Counted from the first letter of the stretch, positions 1 through 9,292 are shown. The stretch is 64,000 bases of DNA from Clostridia bacterium (GCA_017503785.1 JAFVSK010000023.1:154433-218432), one strand, 5' to 3'. Translations and numbers: made by a program. Notes: generated by a model not told the origin, from the letters alone.

Positions 1-1016
1 AGTGCTTCGACGGTGAGCGAAAACGGGGTGGAACGGTCGGAGTTGATGAACGACAGCAAAAACACCGAGGGCAGTATATCAATATGATGCGTACCCACTG
101 CCACATACAGGCCCGGCAACAGCAAGCTGATAACGAACGACACGTACTTAATGATGCGGATAAAGCTGGCGTACAACGGGTGCTGCGTATAATCGTCCAT
201 GGTTTGAAAATGCTCGGAAAACAAGTAGGGCACCACCAAGGCAAAGGGGGTGCCGTCCACCAGCACGCCGATACGCCCTTCCGCCATTTTGCCGCACAGC
301 GTGTCGGGGCGTTCGGTAGTGTCGACTCCCGTGAATACCGAATGACTTTTGCCCTCTAAAAACGGCTGCAGGTAGCCCGAATCCAGCACCATTTCCAGCG
401 GACAGCGTTGAATACGGCGGCGAATATCACGCAGCAGGCGGCGAGAAACGCGGTCGCGCAGGTAGCATAAGCACACCGCCGTGCGGCTTTGCGTGCCGAC
501 ACTGAGCATTTCAAACGTCAACTGCGGTGTTTTTAAGCGGCGGCGTACCATGGAAATGTTGACGCGGATCGCCTCGGTAAACCCCTCACGCGAGCCTCGC
601 ACGCTGACCTCGGTGGACGGCTCGGAGATGCTGCGGATCATAAACGCCTGCAAACCACCGAGCAAGGCGGTGGGAACACCGTCGATAAGCACGGCGGCAA
701 AGCCCGATATGATAAGCTCGATGAGCTGCTCCAGTGTATCGGCCTCTAAAAGATCCACAAAGCCGAGAACGTTTTCGCGGATCTCCTGCATGAGCGCCGC
801 TGCCGACGGATACCCCTCGCGCAGGCGCAGCAGCGGCAGCACCACGGCGTTGGCCATCATGTGACGGTCGATCATGCCCTCAATACTGACCAGTGCGGCA
901 TCGTAGCCTGCCACACGCACCTCGCGAATGACCAGATCGGCGCTGACATCAAACGCCGACCGCAATGCGGTCAGCGTGTCTGTCAGCGAAGCGGTGAGCG
1001 GTGTTGTGTTGGACAT
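1..1016 (-). CDS. GerA-family spore germination protein (germinant receptor A subunit), 3' end cut by the window
   Basis: This is the N-terminal 338 codons of a GerA/GerKA/SpoVAF-family membrane protein, which forms the A subunit of nutrient germinant receptors in the spore inner membrane. Visible family marks are the soluble N-terminal domain with VSVRGSREGFTE and the segment TPFALVVPYLFSEHFQTMDD that leads into the membrane domain, followed by the first hydrophobic helices (IIKYVSFVISLLLPGLYVAV). The ATG at 1016 follows GGGAAGTG. The gene diverges from the yetF-like pair, with which it shares a short intergenic region containing sigma-G-like elements. The C-terminus lies outside the window. 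The family is certain; which receptor (GerK-like or SpoVAF-like) cannot be decided here. Confidence 0.93.
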   Translation of the reverse strand, partial: MSNTTPLTASLTDTLTALRSAFDVSADLVIREVRVAGYDAALVSIEGMIDRHMMANAVVLPLLRLREGYPSAAALMQEIRENVLGFVDLLEADTLEQLIELIISGFAAVLIDGVPTALLGGLQAFMIRSISEPSTEVSVRGSREGFTEAIRVNISMVRRRLKTPQLTFEMLSVGTQSRTAVCLCYLRDRVSRRLLRDIRRRIQRCPLEMVLDSGYLQPFLEGKSHSVFTGVDTTERPDTLCGKMAEGRIGVLVDGTPFALVVPYLFSEHFQTMDDYTQHPLYASFIRIIKYVSFVISLLLPGLYVAVGTHHIDILPSVFLLSFINSDRSTPFSLTVEA

Positions 1017-1054
1017 TGTATCACTTCCCTGCTTTCAGCATTTCCCATACGTTG

Positions 1055-1086
1055 CAGAATATCCCTTAAAAAAGCGGCTCATACTA
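1055..1086. promoter_or_regulatory. Candidate sigma-G forespore promoter, possibly bidirectional
   Basis: On the plus strand, GAATA (1057-1061), an 18-base spacer and CATACTA (1080-1086) match the Bacillus sigma-G consensus GHATR-N18-CATXHTA exactly and lie just upstream of the yetF-like gene. On the minus strand the same bases give GTATG-N18-TATTCTG, a weaker match pointing at the gerA-family gene. Forespore expression of both genes is inferred from this. Confidence 0.55.
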
Positions 1087-1107
1087 ATCACGGAAAGGCG
1101 GGATGGT

Positions 1108-1785
1108 ATGGCGATTGCAGCACTGCGTACCGTGATCATTTACATAATGATCATGGGAGCGTTACGGTTAGCGGGAAAACGGCAGCTGGGCGAACTACAG
1201 CCTGCCGAACTGGTGGTGACACTGCTGATCTCCGATCTGGCATCGGTGCCGATGCAGGATAACGGTATGCCGCTGTTGAGCGGGCTGATCCCCATTGCGG
1301 TGCTGGTGTCACTGGAGCTGATCGTGTCGGCGTTGATGATGAAATGGCATTGGCTGGCACGGCTGGTGGCGGGCAACCCCGTGGTGATCATTCGCGACGG
1401 TAAGCTGCAGCAAAAAGCGCTGCGGCTGCTGCGGCTGACGGTGGAGGATCTGATGGAAAACCTGCGGCAGCAGCAGGTGTTTGAGATCCGCGACGTGCAA
1501 TACGCCATTGCGGAAACCAACGGCAAGATCAGCATTTGTCTGATGCCCGAGGCCAAAACGGTAACGCCCGCCACGCTGGAGGTGCAGGTTTCCGACGAGG
1601 GGGCACCCGTGCCGGTGGTGAGCGACGGCAAATTGGTGGATTGGGGCATGGCCATGTGCGGCGTGACCCCCGAGTGGGTGCAGGAAAAGCTGCGGCGGCG
1701 GGGATATCCGCTAAAGCAGGTGCTATTGATGACGGCAGATAAAAATAAAAAGGTATGCATTGTGCGACGGGAGGAGCAAACATGA
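1108..1785 (+). CDS. DUF421 / YetF-family membrane protein
   Basis: A 225-residue membrane protein of the YetF family (DUF421): N-terminal transmembrane helices (about 1-80) followed by the conserved cytoplasmic domain, with GKRQLGELQPAELVVTLLIS near the start and LMENLRQQQVFEIRDVQYAI in the middle. The ATG at 1108 was chosen because the family consensus starts here and GGAAAGG lies upstream; an earlier in-frame start at 928 would run through the gerA start region. It overlaps the next gene by 4 bases (ATGA). DUF421 proteins are linked to spores: the 2Duf protein of the spoVA2mob operon has this domain. The sigma-G-like promoter upstream supports a spore inner-membrane role, which is inference. 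Confidence 0.85.
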   Translation: MAIAALRTVIIYIMIMGALRLAGKRQLGELQPAELVVTLLISDLASVPMQDNGMPLLSGLIPIAVLVSLELIVSALMMKWHWLARLVAGNPVVIIRDGKLQQKALRLLRLTVEDLMENLRQQQVFEIRDVQYAIAETNGKISICLMPEAKTVTPATLEVQVSDEGAPVPVVSDGKLVDWGMAMCGVTPEWVQEKLRRRGYPLKQVLLMTADKNKKVCIVRREEQT

Positions 1786-2162
1786 AGCGGGTAATTCCGG
1801 CGGTGGTGCTGCTGACGGTGGTGGTCGTGGGATGTATTCTCTCGTTTACGACCGAAAGGGAGCATTTTGAGAAAATGATACGGTTGGCCGAGCAGGCAGA
1901 GGAAGCCTATTGCAGCGGTGACACGGAGGGCGCACAGCAAGCAGCTGAGGAGCTGGCGGCAGTGTTTACCGAGCGCAGCAAGCTGATGGCGTTGTTTCTG
2001 CCTCACGCCGCGCTGACCGAGGCTGAAAAATGCGTGCAGGGGTTGACGCTGATCCTCCCCTACGGTGAGCCAAAGGATTTTACCGCCGAATCGCGACGGT
2101 GTCGGCTGCTGCTGAAGCGGTTGTGGGATCAGGAAAAGCCAACTTGGGAAAACGTGTTTTAA
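1782..2162 (+). CDS. DUF4363-like small membrane-anchored protein
   Basis: A 126-residue protein with one N-terminal hydrophobic helix (residues about 4-22) and a helical exported or luminal domain. Length, architecture and position directly after a yetF-like gene fit the DUF4363 family, which often accompanies DUF421 genes in Clostridia. The ATG at 1782 overlaps the upstream stop and has GGAG at the right distance. It ends before the intrinsic terminator at 2318-2343, so the two genes form a two-gene operon. Function unknown; a spore envelope role is inferred from context only. Confidence 0.7.
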   Translation: MKRVIPAVVLLTVVVVGCILSFTTEREHFEKMIRLAEQAEEAYCSGDTEGAQQAAEELAAVFTERSKLMALFLPHAALTEAEKCVQGLTLILPYGEPKDFTAESRRCRLLLKRLWDQEKPTWENVF

Positions 2163-2192
2163 AACCCACTATCCCTCCGTTTTTCAAGGAAA

Positions 2193-2308
2193 CTCCCTCA
2201 GTCAGCTTCGCTGACAGCTCCCTCAAGGAGGGAGCCTCGCCTCTCCGTCAAGAGAGCGGCAAGAAAACCAGTGCAACTATGTAGACGGAACGACACATAG
2301 GTCGTTCC
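2193..2308. repeat. Two palindromic intergenic repeats (REP-like)
   Basis: The first unit, 2193-2234, contains GTCAGCTTCGCTGAC inside an outer CTCCCTC/GAGGGAG pairing. The second, 2287-2308, is GGAACGAC-ACATAG-GTCGTTCC. Both lie between the DUF4363-like gene and its terminator and code for nothing. Palindromes of this kind are commonly dispersed in Ruminococcaceae genomes; copy number cannot be judged from one window. Confidence 0.5.
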
Positions 2309-2317
2309 CTACGCGTT

Positions 2318-2343
2318 CCACCCCCAATCGGGGGTGGTTTTTT
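2318..2343 (+). terminator. Intrinsic terminator of the yetF-like operon
   Basis: A perfect stem CCACCCCC / GGGGGTGG with loop AATC is followed by six T on the plus strand. The T-run touches the stop codon of the convergent spoVAD gene. Confidence 0.9.
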
Positions 2344-3349
2344 ATTCCACGCTGAAATGAATTAAATGGGCGATACCGGGGATGCTTTCCCCCTGCTGCG
2401 AGGACGTGGGGGACATCATGGCACCGGTGGCCATGAACAAGCCGTTTTTCCACACGCCGTTTTCCAAATTGCCGAGAATGTGCGAGCACAGCACCGAGGC
2501 TGAACAGCCGCAGCCCGAGGCGCCGGAATGAACGTCTTGGGTGTTGCGATCGTACAGCAGCAGCCCGCAATCAAAATGGTTTTCGCCGATCTTATGCCCC
2601 TCACGCGCGGTGAGCATTTTAAACAAGGCGCTGCCCTCTACCCCGAGATCACCGGTGGCAATAAATTCGTAGTCGTCGGGTGAGGTGTGCGTGTCTTTCA
2701 AGAAATTCATCAGCGTATCCGCCGCCGCAGGAGCCATGGCGGCACCCATGTTGTTCATATCGGTGATGCCCATATCCACAATGCGACCGATGCACACGTG
2801 CTCAATGTGCACGCGACCGCTCATGCCCACCAACGCACAGCCCGCGGCGGTGGCTGTCCATTGTGCGGTGGGCGTGCGTTGACCGCCGTATTCCAGCGGA
2901 AACCGAAACTGCCGCTCGGCGGTGCAAAAATGCGACGAGGTCACGGCGGCGGCAACGTCGGCGGCACCGCTGTCGACAAAAATGGCGGCCAAGCACAGCG
3001 TTTGTGCCATGGTGGAGCAAGCACCGAATTGGTTGAGCAAGGGGACGTTGCTTTCGCGCATGCCGAACGTTGAGGCGATATTTTGGTTGAGCAGGTCACC
3101 CGTGAACAGTACATCCACCTGTGAGGGGGCGTAGCCCACCTTATCCAAGGCACGCGTAAACGCCTCCTTTTGCAAGCGACTTTCGGCCTTTTCCCACGTT
3201 TTTTCGCCCAAGCGACCATCGGGAAACACGGCGTCGAAGCCCGCTTCCAACGGACCTTCGCCTTCTTTTTTGCCAACGACCGAGGCATATCCCAAAATTC
3301 GCGGACGACTGGATAAACTAATGGTGTACTTCCCTTTTCTCTCCGGCAT
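2342..3349 (-). CDS. spoVAD: Stage V sporulation protein AD (SpoVAD)
   Basis: A 335-residue thiolase-fold protein, the usual SpoVAD length. In spores, SpoVAD binds dipicolinic acid and acts with the other SpoVA proteins in Ca-DPA uptake during sporulation and release during germination. Diagnostic segments are VVGKKEGEGPL, FTGDLLNQNI, GACSTMAQ, TSSHFCTAERQFRFPLEYG and HSGASGCGCSA near the C-terminus. The ATG at 3349 has GAGGGATCACA upstream; in-frame codons further upstream have no ribosome site. It stands alone, without spoVAC or spoVAE beside it; spoVAC is 7 kb away and spoVAE is not in the window. A sigma-G-like promoter lies upstream. Confidence 0.95.
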   Translation of the reverse strand: MPERKGKYTISLSSRPRILGYASVVGKKEGEGPLEAGFDAVFPDGRLGEKTWEKAESRLQKEAFTRALDKVGYAPSQVDVLFTGDLLNQNIASTFGMRESNVPLLNQFGACSTMAQTLCLAAIFVDSGAADVAAAVTSSHFCTAERQFRFPLEYGGQRTPTAQWTATAAGCALVGMSGRVHIEHVCIGRIVDMGITDMNNMGAAMAPAAADTLMNFLKDTHTSPDDYEFIATGDLGVEGSALFKMLTAREGHKIGENHFDCGLLLYDRNTQDVHSGASGCGCSASVLCSHILGNLENGVWKNGLFMATGAMMSPTSSQQGESIPGIAHLIHFSVE

Positions 3350-3367
3350 TGTGATCCCTCCGCGCAT

Positions 3368-3397
3368 TAGTATCTCGCCGTTTTGAGCCAAATATGC
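3368..3397 (-). promoter_or_regulatory. Candidate sigma-G promoter of spoVAD
   Basis: Read on the minus strand, GCATA (3397-3393), an 18-base spacer and GATACTA (3374-3368) differ from the sigma-G consensus GHATR-N18-CATXHTA at one position and lie 19 bases before the spoVAD start codon. Confidence 0.5.
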
Positions 3398-3467
3398 ACC
3401 CTTTTCGTTTGCCGAAAAAACAAACGCACGATATTTTTGTAAACCTCTTCCATTTTTCGACAAGGTG

Positions 3468-3476
3468 TGTTATAAT
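3468..3476 (+). promoter_or_regulatory. Extended -10 promoter of the FliB-like gene
   Basis: TGTTATAAT is a perfect extended -10 (TGn plus TATAAT). The -35 position is poor (TTCCAT at 3448-3453). Confidence 0.5.
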
Positions 3477-3498
3477 GACTTGAAATGAGGTGGAATGC

Positions 3499-4434
3499 GT
3501 GCTGACCGTTGTTCCGAATTACTATACCGCATTCCGCTGCATCGGCAGCCGTTGCCGTCACAACTGCTGTATCGGGTGGGAGATCGATATTGACGACACC
3601 ACGCTCGCCCGCTACCGCGCTCTTGACGGTGCGTGGCGCCAACGGTTTGACGCACACGTTGCAAACGACGAGGTGCCGCATTTCATAACCGATGAAAGCG
3701 GGCGGTGCCCGTTTTTGAACGCAGAGAATCTGTGCGATATCCAACTGGAGCTTGACGACGGCTGCCTTTGCGAAATTTGCCGCGAGCATCCGCGGTTTCA
3801 CAACCGCCTGCCCGGCCGCGTGGAAAGCGGTTTGGGACTGTGCTGCGAGGAGGCGGCACGGCTGATCTTGGGACAACGCGAGCTGATGCACTTGTGCTGC
3901 AGCGGTACCGACGAGGCCGACGATGCCATTCTTGCCCTGCGCGACCATGTGATCGCGTTGCTGCAAGACCGCACGTTGTCCATCCCCGAGCGCTGCGAAG
4001 CGATGCTGGCACTGTGTAACACGGCTATGCCGCAAGCCACGCCCGCCGAATGGGCACGAGTGCTTTTGCAGCTGGAACGGTTGGATTCGGCGTGGGAAGA
4101 TACCCTGCTGCTGTTGCAAAACGAGTGGCACACGGCCGATCTTAACGGCTTTCGCTCCCACATGAGTGATCGCCAGACCCCTTACGAGCAGCTGTTAGTC
4201 TATTTTGTGTACCGGCATTTTGCCAATGCCGACAGTGTTTCCTCCGCCGCTGCACGTGCTTGCTTTGCCGTGTTGGGCTACACGGTTCTGGAGGCGCTGG
4301 GGGCCGTGCTTTTTACCAAGCACGGAAGCTTTACCTTTGAACAATTTTGCGAGCTCGCGCGGGCGTTTTCCGCCGAGGTCGAATATTCCGATGAAAATCT
4401 CGATATCCTATGGGATACACTGGGAGGCGTTTAA
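3499..4434 (+). CDS. Flagellin lysine-N-methylase (FliB) family protein
   Basis: A Cys-rich protein of about 311 residues. Its N-terminus carries the family signature YYxxFxCxGxxCxxxCCxGW (seen as YYTAFRCIGSRCRHNCCIGW), followed by CPFLNAENLCDIQ and CLCEICREHPRF, a cysteine pattern like that of Fe-S binding FliB-type proteins. FliB methylates flagellin lysines in Salmonella, but many Clostridia carry homologues without flagella and no flagellar gene is in this window, so the substrate is unknown. The GTG at 3499 was chosen for GAGGTGG at 5 bases; GTG at 3490 is the alternative. Spacing to the next gene is 1 base, so the two are co-transcribed. Confidence 0.8.
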   Translation: MLTVVPNYYTAFRCIGSRCRHNCCIGWEIDIDDTTLARYRALDGAWRQRFDAHVANDEVPHFITDESGRCPFLNAENLCDIQLELDDGCLCEICREHPRFHNRLPGRVESGLGLCCEEAARLILGQRELMHLCCSGTDEADDAILALRDHVIALLQDRTLSIPERCEAMLALCNTAMPQATPAEWARVLLQLERLDSAWEDTLLLLQNEWHTADLNGFRSHMSDRQTPYEQLLVYFVYRHFANADSVSSAAARACFAVLGYTVLEALGAVLFTKHGSFTFEQFCELARAFSAEVEYSDENLDILWDTLGGV

Positions 4435-4435
4435 C

Positions 4436-6154
4436 GTGGAAGTAACCGAAATCGAAAAGCGGTTTCTAAGGCGGATCACAGGTGTGTATACGCACCTGCA
4501 GGCTTTGTATGAACCCGCACCGGAAGAGGCTTCCGAATACAAAATGCGGCAGTATCGCCGTTGGCTGAACAAGCGTTACAAGAAAATGCTCCAGTCGCTG
4601 CCGGAGGACGTGCGCGTTCACATGGCCGACTCCGTGGGCGACCGCGAATTCTTTACGTTTATGAAGGCATGCAAGGAGCAGCTTGCCGTGGTGATCGACG
4701 GCGAAAAGCAGCGGTTTTATCTGACCGCTTCGGGGCTGCCCTACGATGCTCGCGCTGCGCTGTGGAAGCTGGCACAGGGCACCAATTGGCCCTCGGTGCT
4801 GCGCCACGGCAACGATCTGGAAATTGCCGTTGACGGTACCGAGGCATACCGCCGCCGCTTGTTCCTAAAAGACGTGGAGGGGATTCCCGAGGGCGCCGAG
4901 GAGGAGTGGTTTGCCGCCATTGAGATGGTGCTCACCAAGGAGGGCGATCGGTATTGCCTGTCGGGCGAGGTGTTCGACGCCATGGCCGACGATTACCGCG
5001 CCTACAGTTTGACGTTTGCCGATGCCGAGGTGATCACCGAGGTGTACGATGCCATCAACAGCATCAACCTGTGGGATCATCCGTGGAACTTCCTGATCAC
5101 GGCAGCTTCGGGCATTGTGGCAAAGGCGTATCTGCCCGGTGCACACTGCAACGATCAAGAGTTGCAAATGCTGCCCCTGCTGACCGAGCTCGCCGCTTTG
5201 GACGACTGGGACGAGCTGCCCGACGATTTCCCCTTTACCTTCCCCACCTTGAAAGCGTTGGCCGCCAAGCACGGCTGTAACACGCTGGTGCCGCTGTTTG
5301 ATGCGCTGGGCCAGCAGGTGCCCGACAGCGCCGAATATACCAACCAGGTGCAAAAGATCATTTCCGCCTTGTGCGATCAAAGCGTGGAGCCGCTGTGGCG
5401 CGAGATCTTTGACGAGATCTACGCCTCGCAGGCCGACTACCCCGACAAGGCCGAGGAATGCTGCCCCGCACCGGTGCTGATCTCCACGCGAGAAGCGGTG
5501 CAAGCGCAAATGCGCCAGCTGGGCTTTGAGGGTGACTATCCCAACTTTGTGAAAGAGGGGCCGCTGCAGGGCGTGCATTTGGAGGATTCCTACGATACCG
5601 CCTACGTGTTGGGCCCGAAAGCGCGCATGGTCAGCCGTATTCGCTGTATTGAAACGGTGGTCGACCGCGAGCTGACGGTGCAATTCCTGTGCGGCACCGC
5701 GCTGCTGAAGGACGGTGAGGAGGCCGGCGATATTTATTCCTGCCTGTTCAACGCCGGTGGGCGGCGGTTATTCCATCACACCGAGTATTCGACGTTGCTG
5801 TACGAGCCGACGTTTGAGTACATTCCGCAGGATCTCAGCCTTTGCGTGTCGGTTGCCGCAAAGAAAGCTCAGCTGCAGCGCCTCACCAAGGACGAGCAGC
5901 ACACCTACTCGGGTATGCGCGAGGCCAGCCTGCGCACCTTCTTAACCTTCTTGGTGGTCATGGGCGGTATGTTCGGCTTGGCAATGACGGCTGTCTTTAT
6001 GCTGTTTACGATGCTGGTGTCCTTCCTCATCGGCGGCAGCGACGCCATGCACTCCGTGCTGGCGGTGGTGCCGTGGGGCTGGGTGCTCTTATTCTGCTGG
6101 CTGGGCTACGGCGGAACCATGGCGATCATTACCACAATCGCTAAAAGAAATTAA
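4436..6154 (+). CDS. Unknown protein with two C-terminal membrane helices
   Basis: A 572-residue protein not assigned to a known family. About 500 residues form a soluble, acidic, mixed alpha/beta region; the last 90 contain two strong hydrophobic segments (LTFLVVMGGMFGLAMTAVFM and VVPWGWVLLFCWLGYGG), so it is probably tail-anchored with most of the chain in the cytoplasm. The N-terminus has a basic stretch YRRWLNKRYKKM. The GTG at 4436 has GGGAGG at 8 bases; longer in-frame starts would overlap the preceding gene by more than 200 bases. It follows the FliB-like gene by one base, which suggests a functional pair, perhaps a Cys-cluster enzyme and its membrane partner. That pairing is inference. 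Confidence 0.75.
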   Translation: MEVTEIEKRFLRRITGVYTHLQALYEPAPEEASEYKMRQYRRWLNKRYKKMLQSLPEDVRVHMADSVGDREFFTFMKACKEQLAVVIDGEKQRFYLTASGLPYDARAALWKLAQGTNWPSVLRHGNDLEIAVDGTEAYRRRLFLKDVEGIPEGAEEEWFAAIEMVLTKEGDRYCLSGEVFDAMADDYRAYSLTFADAEVITEVYDAINSINLWDHPWNFLITAASGIVAKAYLPGAHCNDQELQMLPLLTELAALDDWDELPDDFPFTFPTLKALAAKHGCNTLVPLFDALGQQVPDSAEYTNQVQKIISALCDQSVEPLWREIFDEIYASQADYPDKAEECCPAPVLISTREAVQAQMRQLGFEGDYPNFVKEGPLQGVHLEDSYDTAYVLGPKARMVSRIRCIETVVDRELTVQFLCGTALLKDGEEAGDIYSCLFNAGGRRLFHHTEYSTLLYEPTFEYIPQDLSLCVSVAAKKAQLQRLTKDEQHTYSGMREASLRTFLTFLVVMGGMFGLAMTAVFMLFTMLVSFLIGGSDAMHSVLAVVPWGWVLLFCWLGYGGTMAIITTIAKRN

Positions 6155-6182
6155 AAAAATACACAATATCTTGTATTTACCA

Positions 6183-6211
6183 TTGACAAACGAAACTAGA
6201 TATTGTATAAT
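6183..6211 (+). promoter_or_regulatory. Sigma-A promoter of the pflB operon
   Basis: TTGACA (6183-6188), a 17-base spacer and TATAAT (6206-6211) form a consensus promoter that starts just before the ZTP riboswitch. Confidence 0.9.
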
Positions 6212-6220
6212 TCAAACACA

Positions 6221-6294
6221 GCTTTTACATGACTGACGGATTTTGCGGAGTACCGCAAGGGAGTGTAAATGCGTTTATGCCGACCGTCTGGGCA
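6221..6294 (+). promoter_or_regulatory. ZTP (pfl motif) riboswitch
   Basis: P1 is TTTACA (6224-6229) paired with TGTAAA (6264-6269), enclosing the conserved TGACTGACGG and GGGAGTG. The conserved 3' block GCCGACCGTCTGGGCA (6279-6294) is the pfl-motif signature. This class senses ZTP/ZMP (AICAR phosphates), which signal shortage of 10-formyl-tetrahydrofolate; formate from PflB feeds formyl-THF synthesis. The GGGCA of the 3' block is also the first strand of the terminator at 6290-6329, so ligand binding should prevent termination (an ON switch). Confidence 0.93.
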
Positions 6295-6329
6295 AATTCA
6301 GTTCGTGAAGAGCTGGATTTGCCCTTTTT
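6290..6329 (+). terminator. Riboswitch-controlled intrinsic terminator
   Basis: GGGCAAAT (6290-6297) pairs with ATTTGCCC (6317-6324), with a CAG/CTG extension inside, followed by TTTTT. Its 5' strand overlaps the pseudoknot strand of the ZTP aptamer, making the two structures mutually exclusive. Confidence 0.9.
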
Positions 6330-6350
6330 GTTGAGTGAGGAGAATGGGAA

Positions 6351-8582
6351 ATGAAACACAACAATTGGAACGGCTTCGTAGGTGGAGCATGGGAAAACGA
6401 AGTCAATGTGCGCGATTTTATTCAAAACAATTATGAGGAGTACACCGGCGACAGCAGCTTCCTTGCCGGTGCAACGGCACGCACCTCGGCTCTGATGGGC
6501 AAGGTGCAGGAGCTGTTTGCGCAGGAACGCCAGCGCGGCGGCGTGTTGGACGTGGATACCGAGACCGTATCCTCGCTCACCAGCTATGCGCCCGGCTATA
6601 TCGACAAGGAACACGAGCTCATCGTGGGCCTGCAGACCGACAGCCCGCTCAAGCGCGGTGTAAATCCGTTTGGCGGTATTCGTATGGCACGCCAGGCGTG
6701 CGCTGCCTACGGCTATCGTTTGGGTGATGCCGTGGAGGACGGCTTCCGTTTCCGTACCACCCACAACGACGGCGTGTTCCGTGCCTATACCGATGAAATG
6801 CGCGCTGCCCGCAAGTGCCACGTGATTACCGGTTTACCGGATGCCTACGGCCGCGGCCGTATCATCGGTGACTATCGCCGTGTGGCGCTGTACGGTATCG
6901 ATTACTTGATTGAGGAAAAGAAAAAGGACAAGGCCAAACTTGCCGAGGCGTGCTTTACGCCCGAGGAGATCCGTTTGGCGGAGGAGCTGTTCCAGCAGAT
7001 CCGTTTCCTTGGCTTAATGAAGGAAATGGCCGAACAGTACGGCTACGATATCAGCGAGCCCGCTGCCAACGCCCGCGAGGCAATTCAGTGGACGTATTTC
7101 GCCTATCTGGCTGCCATTAAGGAGCAGAACGGTGCGGCTATGTCGCTGGGCCGCGTGAGCACGTTCTTTGATATTTATATTGAGCGCGATATTCAAAACG
7201 GTGTGCTCACCGAAGAAGGCGCTCAAGAGTTGATGGACGATTTCGTAATGAAACTGCGCATGGCCCGCCATCTGCGCACCGCCGAGTACAACGAGCTGTT
7301 TGGCGGCGATCCCATGTGGATCACCGAGGCTGTGGGCGGTATGGGCGCCGACGGCCGCACGCTGGTTACCAAAAACAGCTTCCGCGTGCTGAACACGCTG
7401 TACACGCTGGGCTCCTCGCCCGAACCGAACCTGACGGTGCTGTGGTCGACTGCACTGCCCGAGGGCTTTAAGAAGTTCTGTGCCAAGGTGTCGGCCGACA
7501 CCGATTCGATCCAGTATGAAAACGACGACGTGATGCGTCCCCTGCATGGCGACGATTACGCCATTGCGTGCTGCGTGTCGGCAATGACGATCGGCAAGCA
7601 GATGCAATTCTTCGGTGCACGCTGCAACCTGGCTAAGCTGCTGCTCATTGCCATTAACGGCGGCTACGATACCACCAGCGGTATGCATATCGGCCCGCAG
7701 ATGCCGGTTATGGAAGGCGATACCCTGGATTTCGAAGCCGTGATGGAGCGGTATTCCGTGTATATCACGTGGCTGAGCCGCTTGTACGTGAATACGATGA
7801 ACGTCATTCACTATATGCACGATAAATACGCCTACGAAAAATCCCAGATGGCGTTGCACGACACCAACGTGGAACGCTTGATGGCGTTCGGCGTGGCCGG
7901 TCTTTCGGTGGTGGCGGATTCGCTGTCGGCCATCAAGCACGCTCAGGTGCATCCCGTCAAGGATGAATTCGGCTACATTACCGCCTTTAACACCGTGGGC
8001 GATTTCCCGAAATACGGTAACGACGACGACCGTGTGGACCTCATCGCCCGCGATATGACGCATCAGGTCATTACCGAGCTGCGCAAAACTCCCACCTACC
8101 GCAACGCGGTGCACACGCTGTCGGTGCTGACCATCACCTCGAACGTTATGTACGGCAAACACACCGGTGCCACGCCCGACGGCCGCGCTGCCGGCGCTCC
8201 CTTTGCCCCCGGTGCCAACCCCATGCACAACCGCGAGGAAAACGGCGCCTTGGCTTCGCTGAACTCGGTGGCCAAGATCCGCTACGAGGATTGCCGCGAC
8301 GGTATTTCCAACACGTTTTCCATCACGCCCGATGCACTGGGCAAGACCGACGAGGAGCGCGTGAACAATCTGGTTGCCATTCTGGACGGCTATTTTGCCA
8401 AGAAGGCACACCATATCAACGTGAACGTGCTCAACCGCGAAACGCTGATCGAGGCTTACAAAAATCCCGATGCGTTCCCGAATCTCACCATTCGCGTATC
8501 GGGCTATGCGGTGAATTTCCACAAGCTGTCGCGCGAGCAGCAGCGTGAGGTTATCAGCCGCACGTTCCACGAAGCCGTATGA
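6351..8582 (+). CDS. pflB: Pyruvate formate-lyase (formate C-acetyltransferase)
   Basis: A 743-residue glycyl radical enzyme converting pyruvate and CoA to acetyl-CoA and formate in the cytoplasm. Adjacent active-site cysteines are C407-C408 in [12 protein letters not shown]; the radical-bearing glycine is G718 in the C-terminal [13 protein letters not shown]. Length and motif order are those of true PflB, not of the glycerol dehydratase or choline lyase relatives. The ATG at 6351 has GAGGAG upstream. The gene is controlled by a ZTP riboswitch and overlaps its activase gene by 4 bases. The product requires strict anaerobiosis. Confidence 0.98.
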   Translation: MKHNNWNGFVGGAWENEVNVRDFIQNNYEEYTGDSSFLAGATARTSALMGKVQELFAQERQRGGVLDVDTETVSSLTSYAPGYIDKEHELIVGLQTDSPLKRGVNPFGGIRMARQACAAYGYRLGDAVEDGFRFRTTHNDGVFRAYTDEMRAARKCHVITGLPDAYGRGRIIGDYRRVALYGIDYLIEEKKKDKAKLAEACFTPEEIRLAEELFQQIRFLGLMKEMAEQYGYDISEPAANAREAIQWTYFAYLAAIKEQNGAAMSLGRVSTFFDIYIERDIQNGVLTEEGAQELMDDFVMKLRMARHLRTAEYNELFGGDPMWITEAVGGMGADGRTLVTKNSFRVLNTLYTLGSSPEPNLTVLWSTALPEGFKKFCAKVSADTDSIQYENDDVMRPLHGDDYAIACCVSAMTIGKQMQFFGARCNLAKLLLIAINGGYDTTSGMHIGPQMPVMEGDTLDFEAVMERYSVYITWLSRLYVNTMNVIHYMHDKYAYEKSQMALHDTNVERLMAFGVAGLSVVADSLSAIKHAQVHPVKDEFGYITAFNTVGDFPKYGNDDDRVDLIARDMTHQVITELRKTPTYRNAVHTLSVLTITSNVMYGKHTGATPDGRAAGAPFAPGANPMHNREENGALASLNSVAKIRYEDCRDGISNTFSITPDALGKTDEERVNNLVAILDGYFAKKAHHINVNVLNRETLIEAYKNPDAFPNLTIRVSGYAVNFHKLSREQQREVISRTFHEAV

Positions 8583-9292
8583 GCACCGTAGGTTACGTAC
8601 ACTCTATCCAAACGCTCGGCACCGTCGATGGGCCGGGCGTTCGGTTTGTGGTGTTTATGCAAGGATGCCCTTTGCGGTGCAAGTGCTGTCACAATCCCGA
8701 CACGTGGGAGCTTCGCGGCGGCACGGAATACACGCCCGAGCAGCTGGTGCAAAAGGCGTTGCGCTACCGTGAATATTTTGGTGACGAGGGCGGCATTACC
8801 CTTTCGGGCGGTGAGCCGCTGCTGCAGGCGGCGTTTGCGCGCGAGGTGTTTCGGCTGTGTCATCAGCAGGGGCTGAACACCTGCCTGGATACCTCGGGCT
8901 GTCTGCTGAACGACGAGGTGCGCGCGCTGCTGCAGGAAACCGACCGTGTGCTGCTGGATTATAAGTATACGGACGACGCGGCCTACCGCGAAAACGTGGG
9001 CTGCGGGCTGGCGCCGGTGCAAGCGTTCTTGGCGCTGTTGAACGAGCGGCAATTGCCCACCACGCTGCGGCAGGTGATCATTCCCACACTGAACGACACC
9101 GCTGAACAGGTGCTGCAGCTCAAAGCCGTGGCCGAAGCACACGCGTGCGTGGACAAGATCGAGCTGCTGCCGTTTCGCAAGCTGTGCCAAACCAAGTACG
9201 AGGCAATGGCACTCCCCTTTCCGCTGGCGCATCTGCCCGAGCCGAGCCACGAAGCAATGGAACGTTTGAATACGTTATTAAAACAGGCTTGA
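8579..9292 (+). CDS. pflA: Pyruvate formate-lyase activating enzyme
   Basis: A 237-residue radical SAM enzyme that abstracts hydrogen from the PflB radical glycine. The cluster-binding cysteines are C30, C34 and C37 in [15 protein letters not shown]. The SAM-binding segment [13 protein letters not shown] is present, as is the later LLDYKYTD. The start overlaps the pflB stop (ATGA), giving translational coupling. The gene ends a few bases inside the upstream arm of the terminator at 9281-9313. Confidence 0.97.
   Translation: MSTVGYVHSIQTLGTVDGPGVRFVVFMQGCPLRCKCCHNPDTWELRGGTEYTPEQLVQKALRYREYFGDEGGITLSGGEPLLQAAFAREVFRLCHQQGLNTCLDTSGCLLNDEVRALLQETDRVLLDYKYTDDAAYRENVGCGLAPVQAFLALLNERQLPTTLRQVIIPTLNDTAEQVLQLKAVAEAHACVDKIELLPFRKLCQTKYEAMALPFPLAHLPEPSHEAMERLNTLLKQA

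Noticed and set aside
3490-3498. GTG at 3490 as the start of the FliB-like gene
   Set aside because: This codon lies within the GAGGTGG ribosome site; GTG 3499 has correct spacing and gives a start closer to the conserved YYxxF motif.
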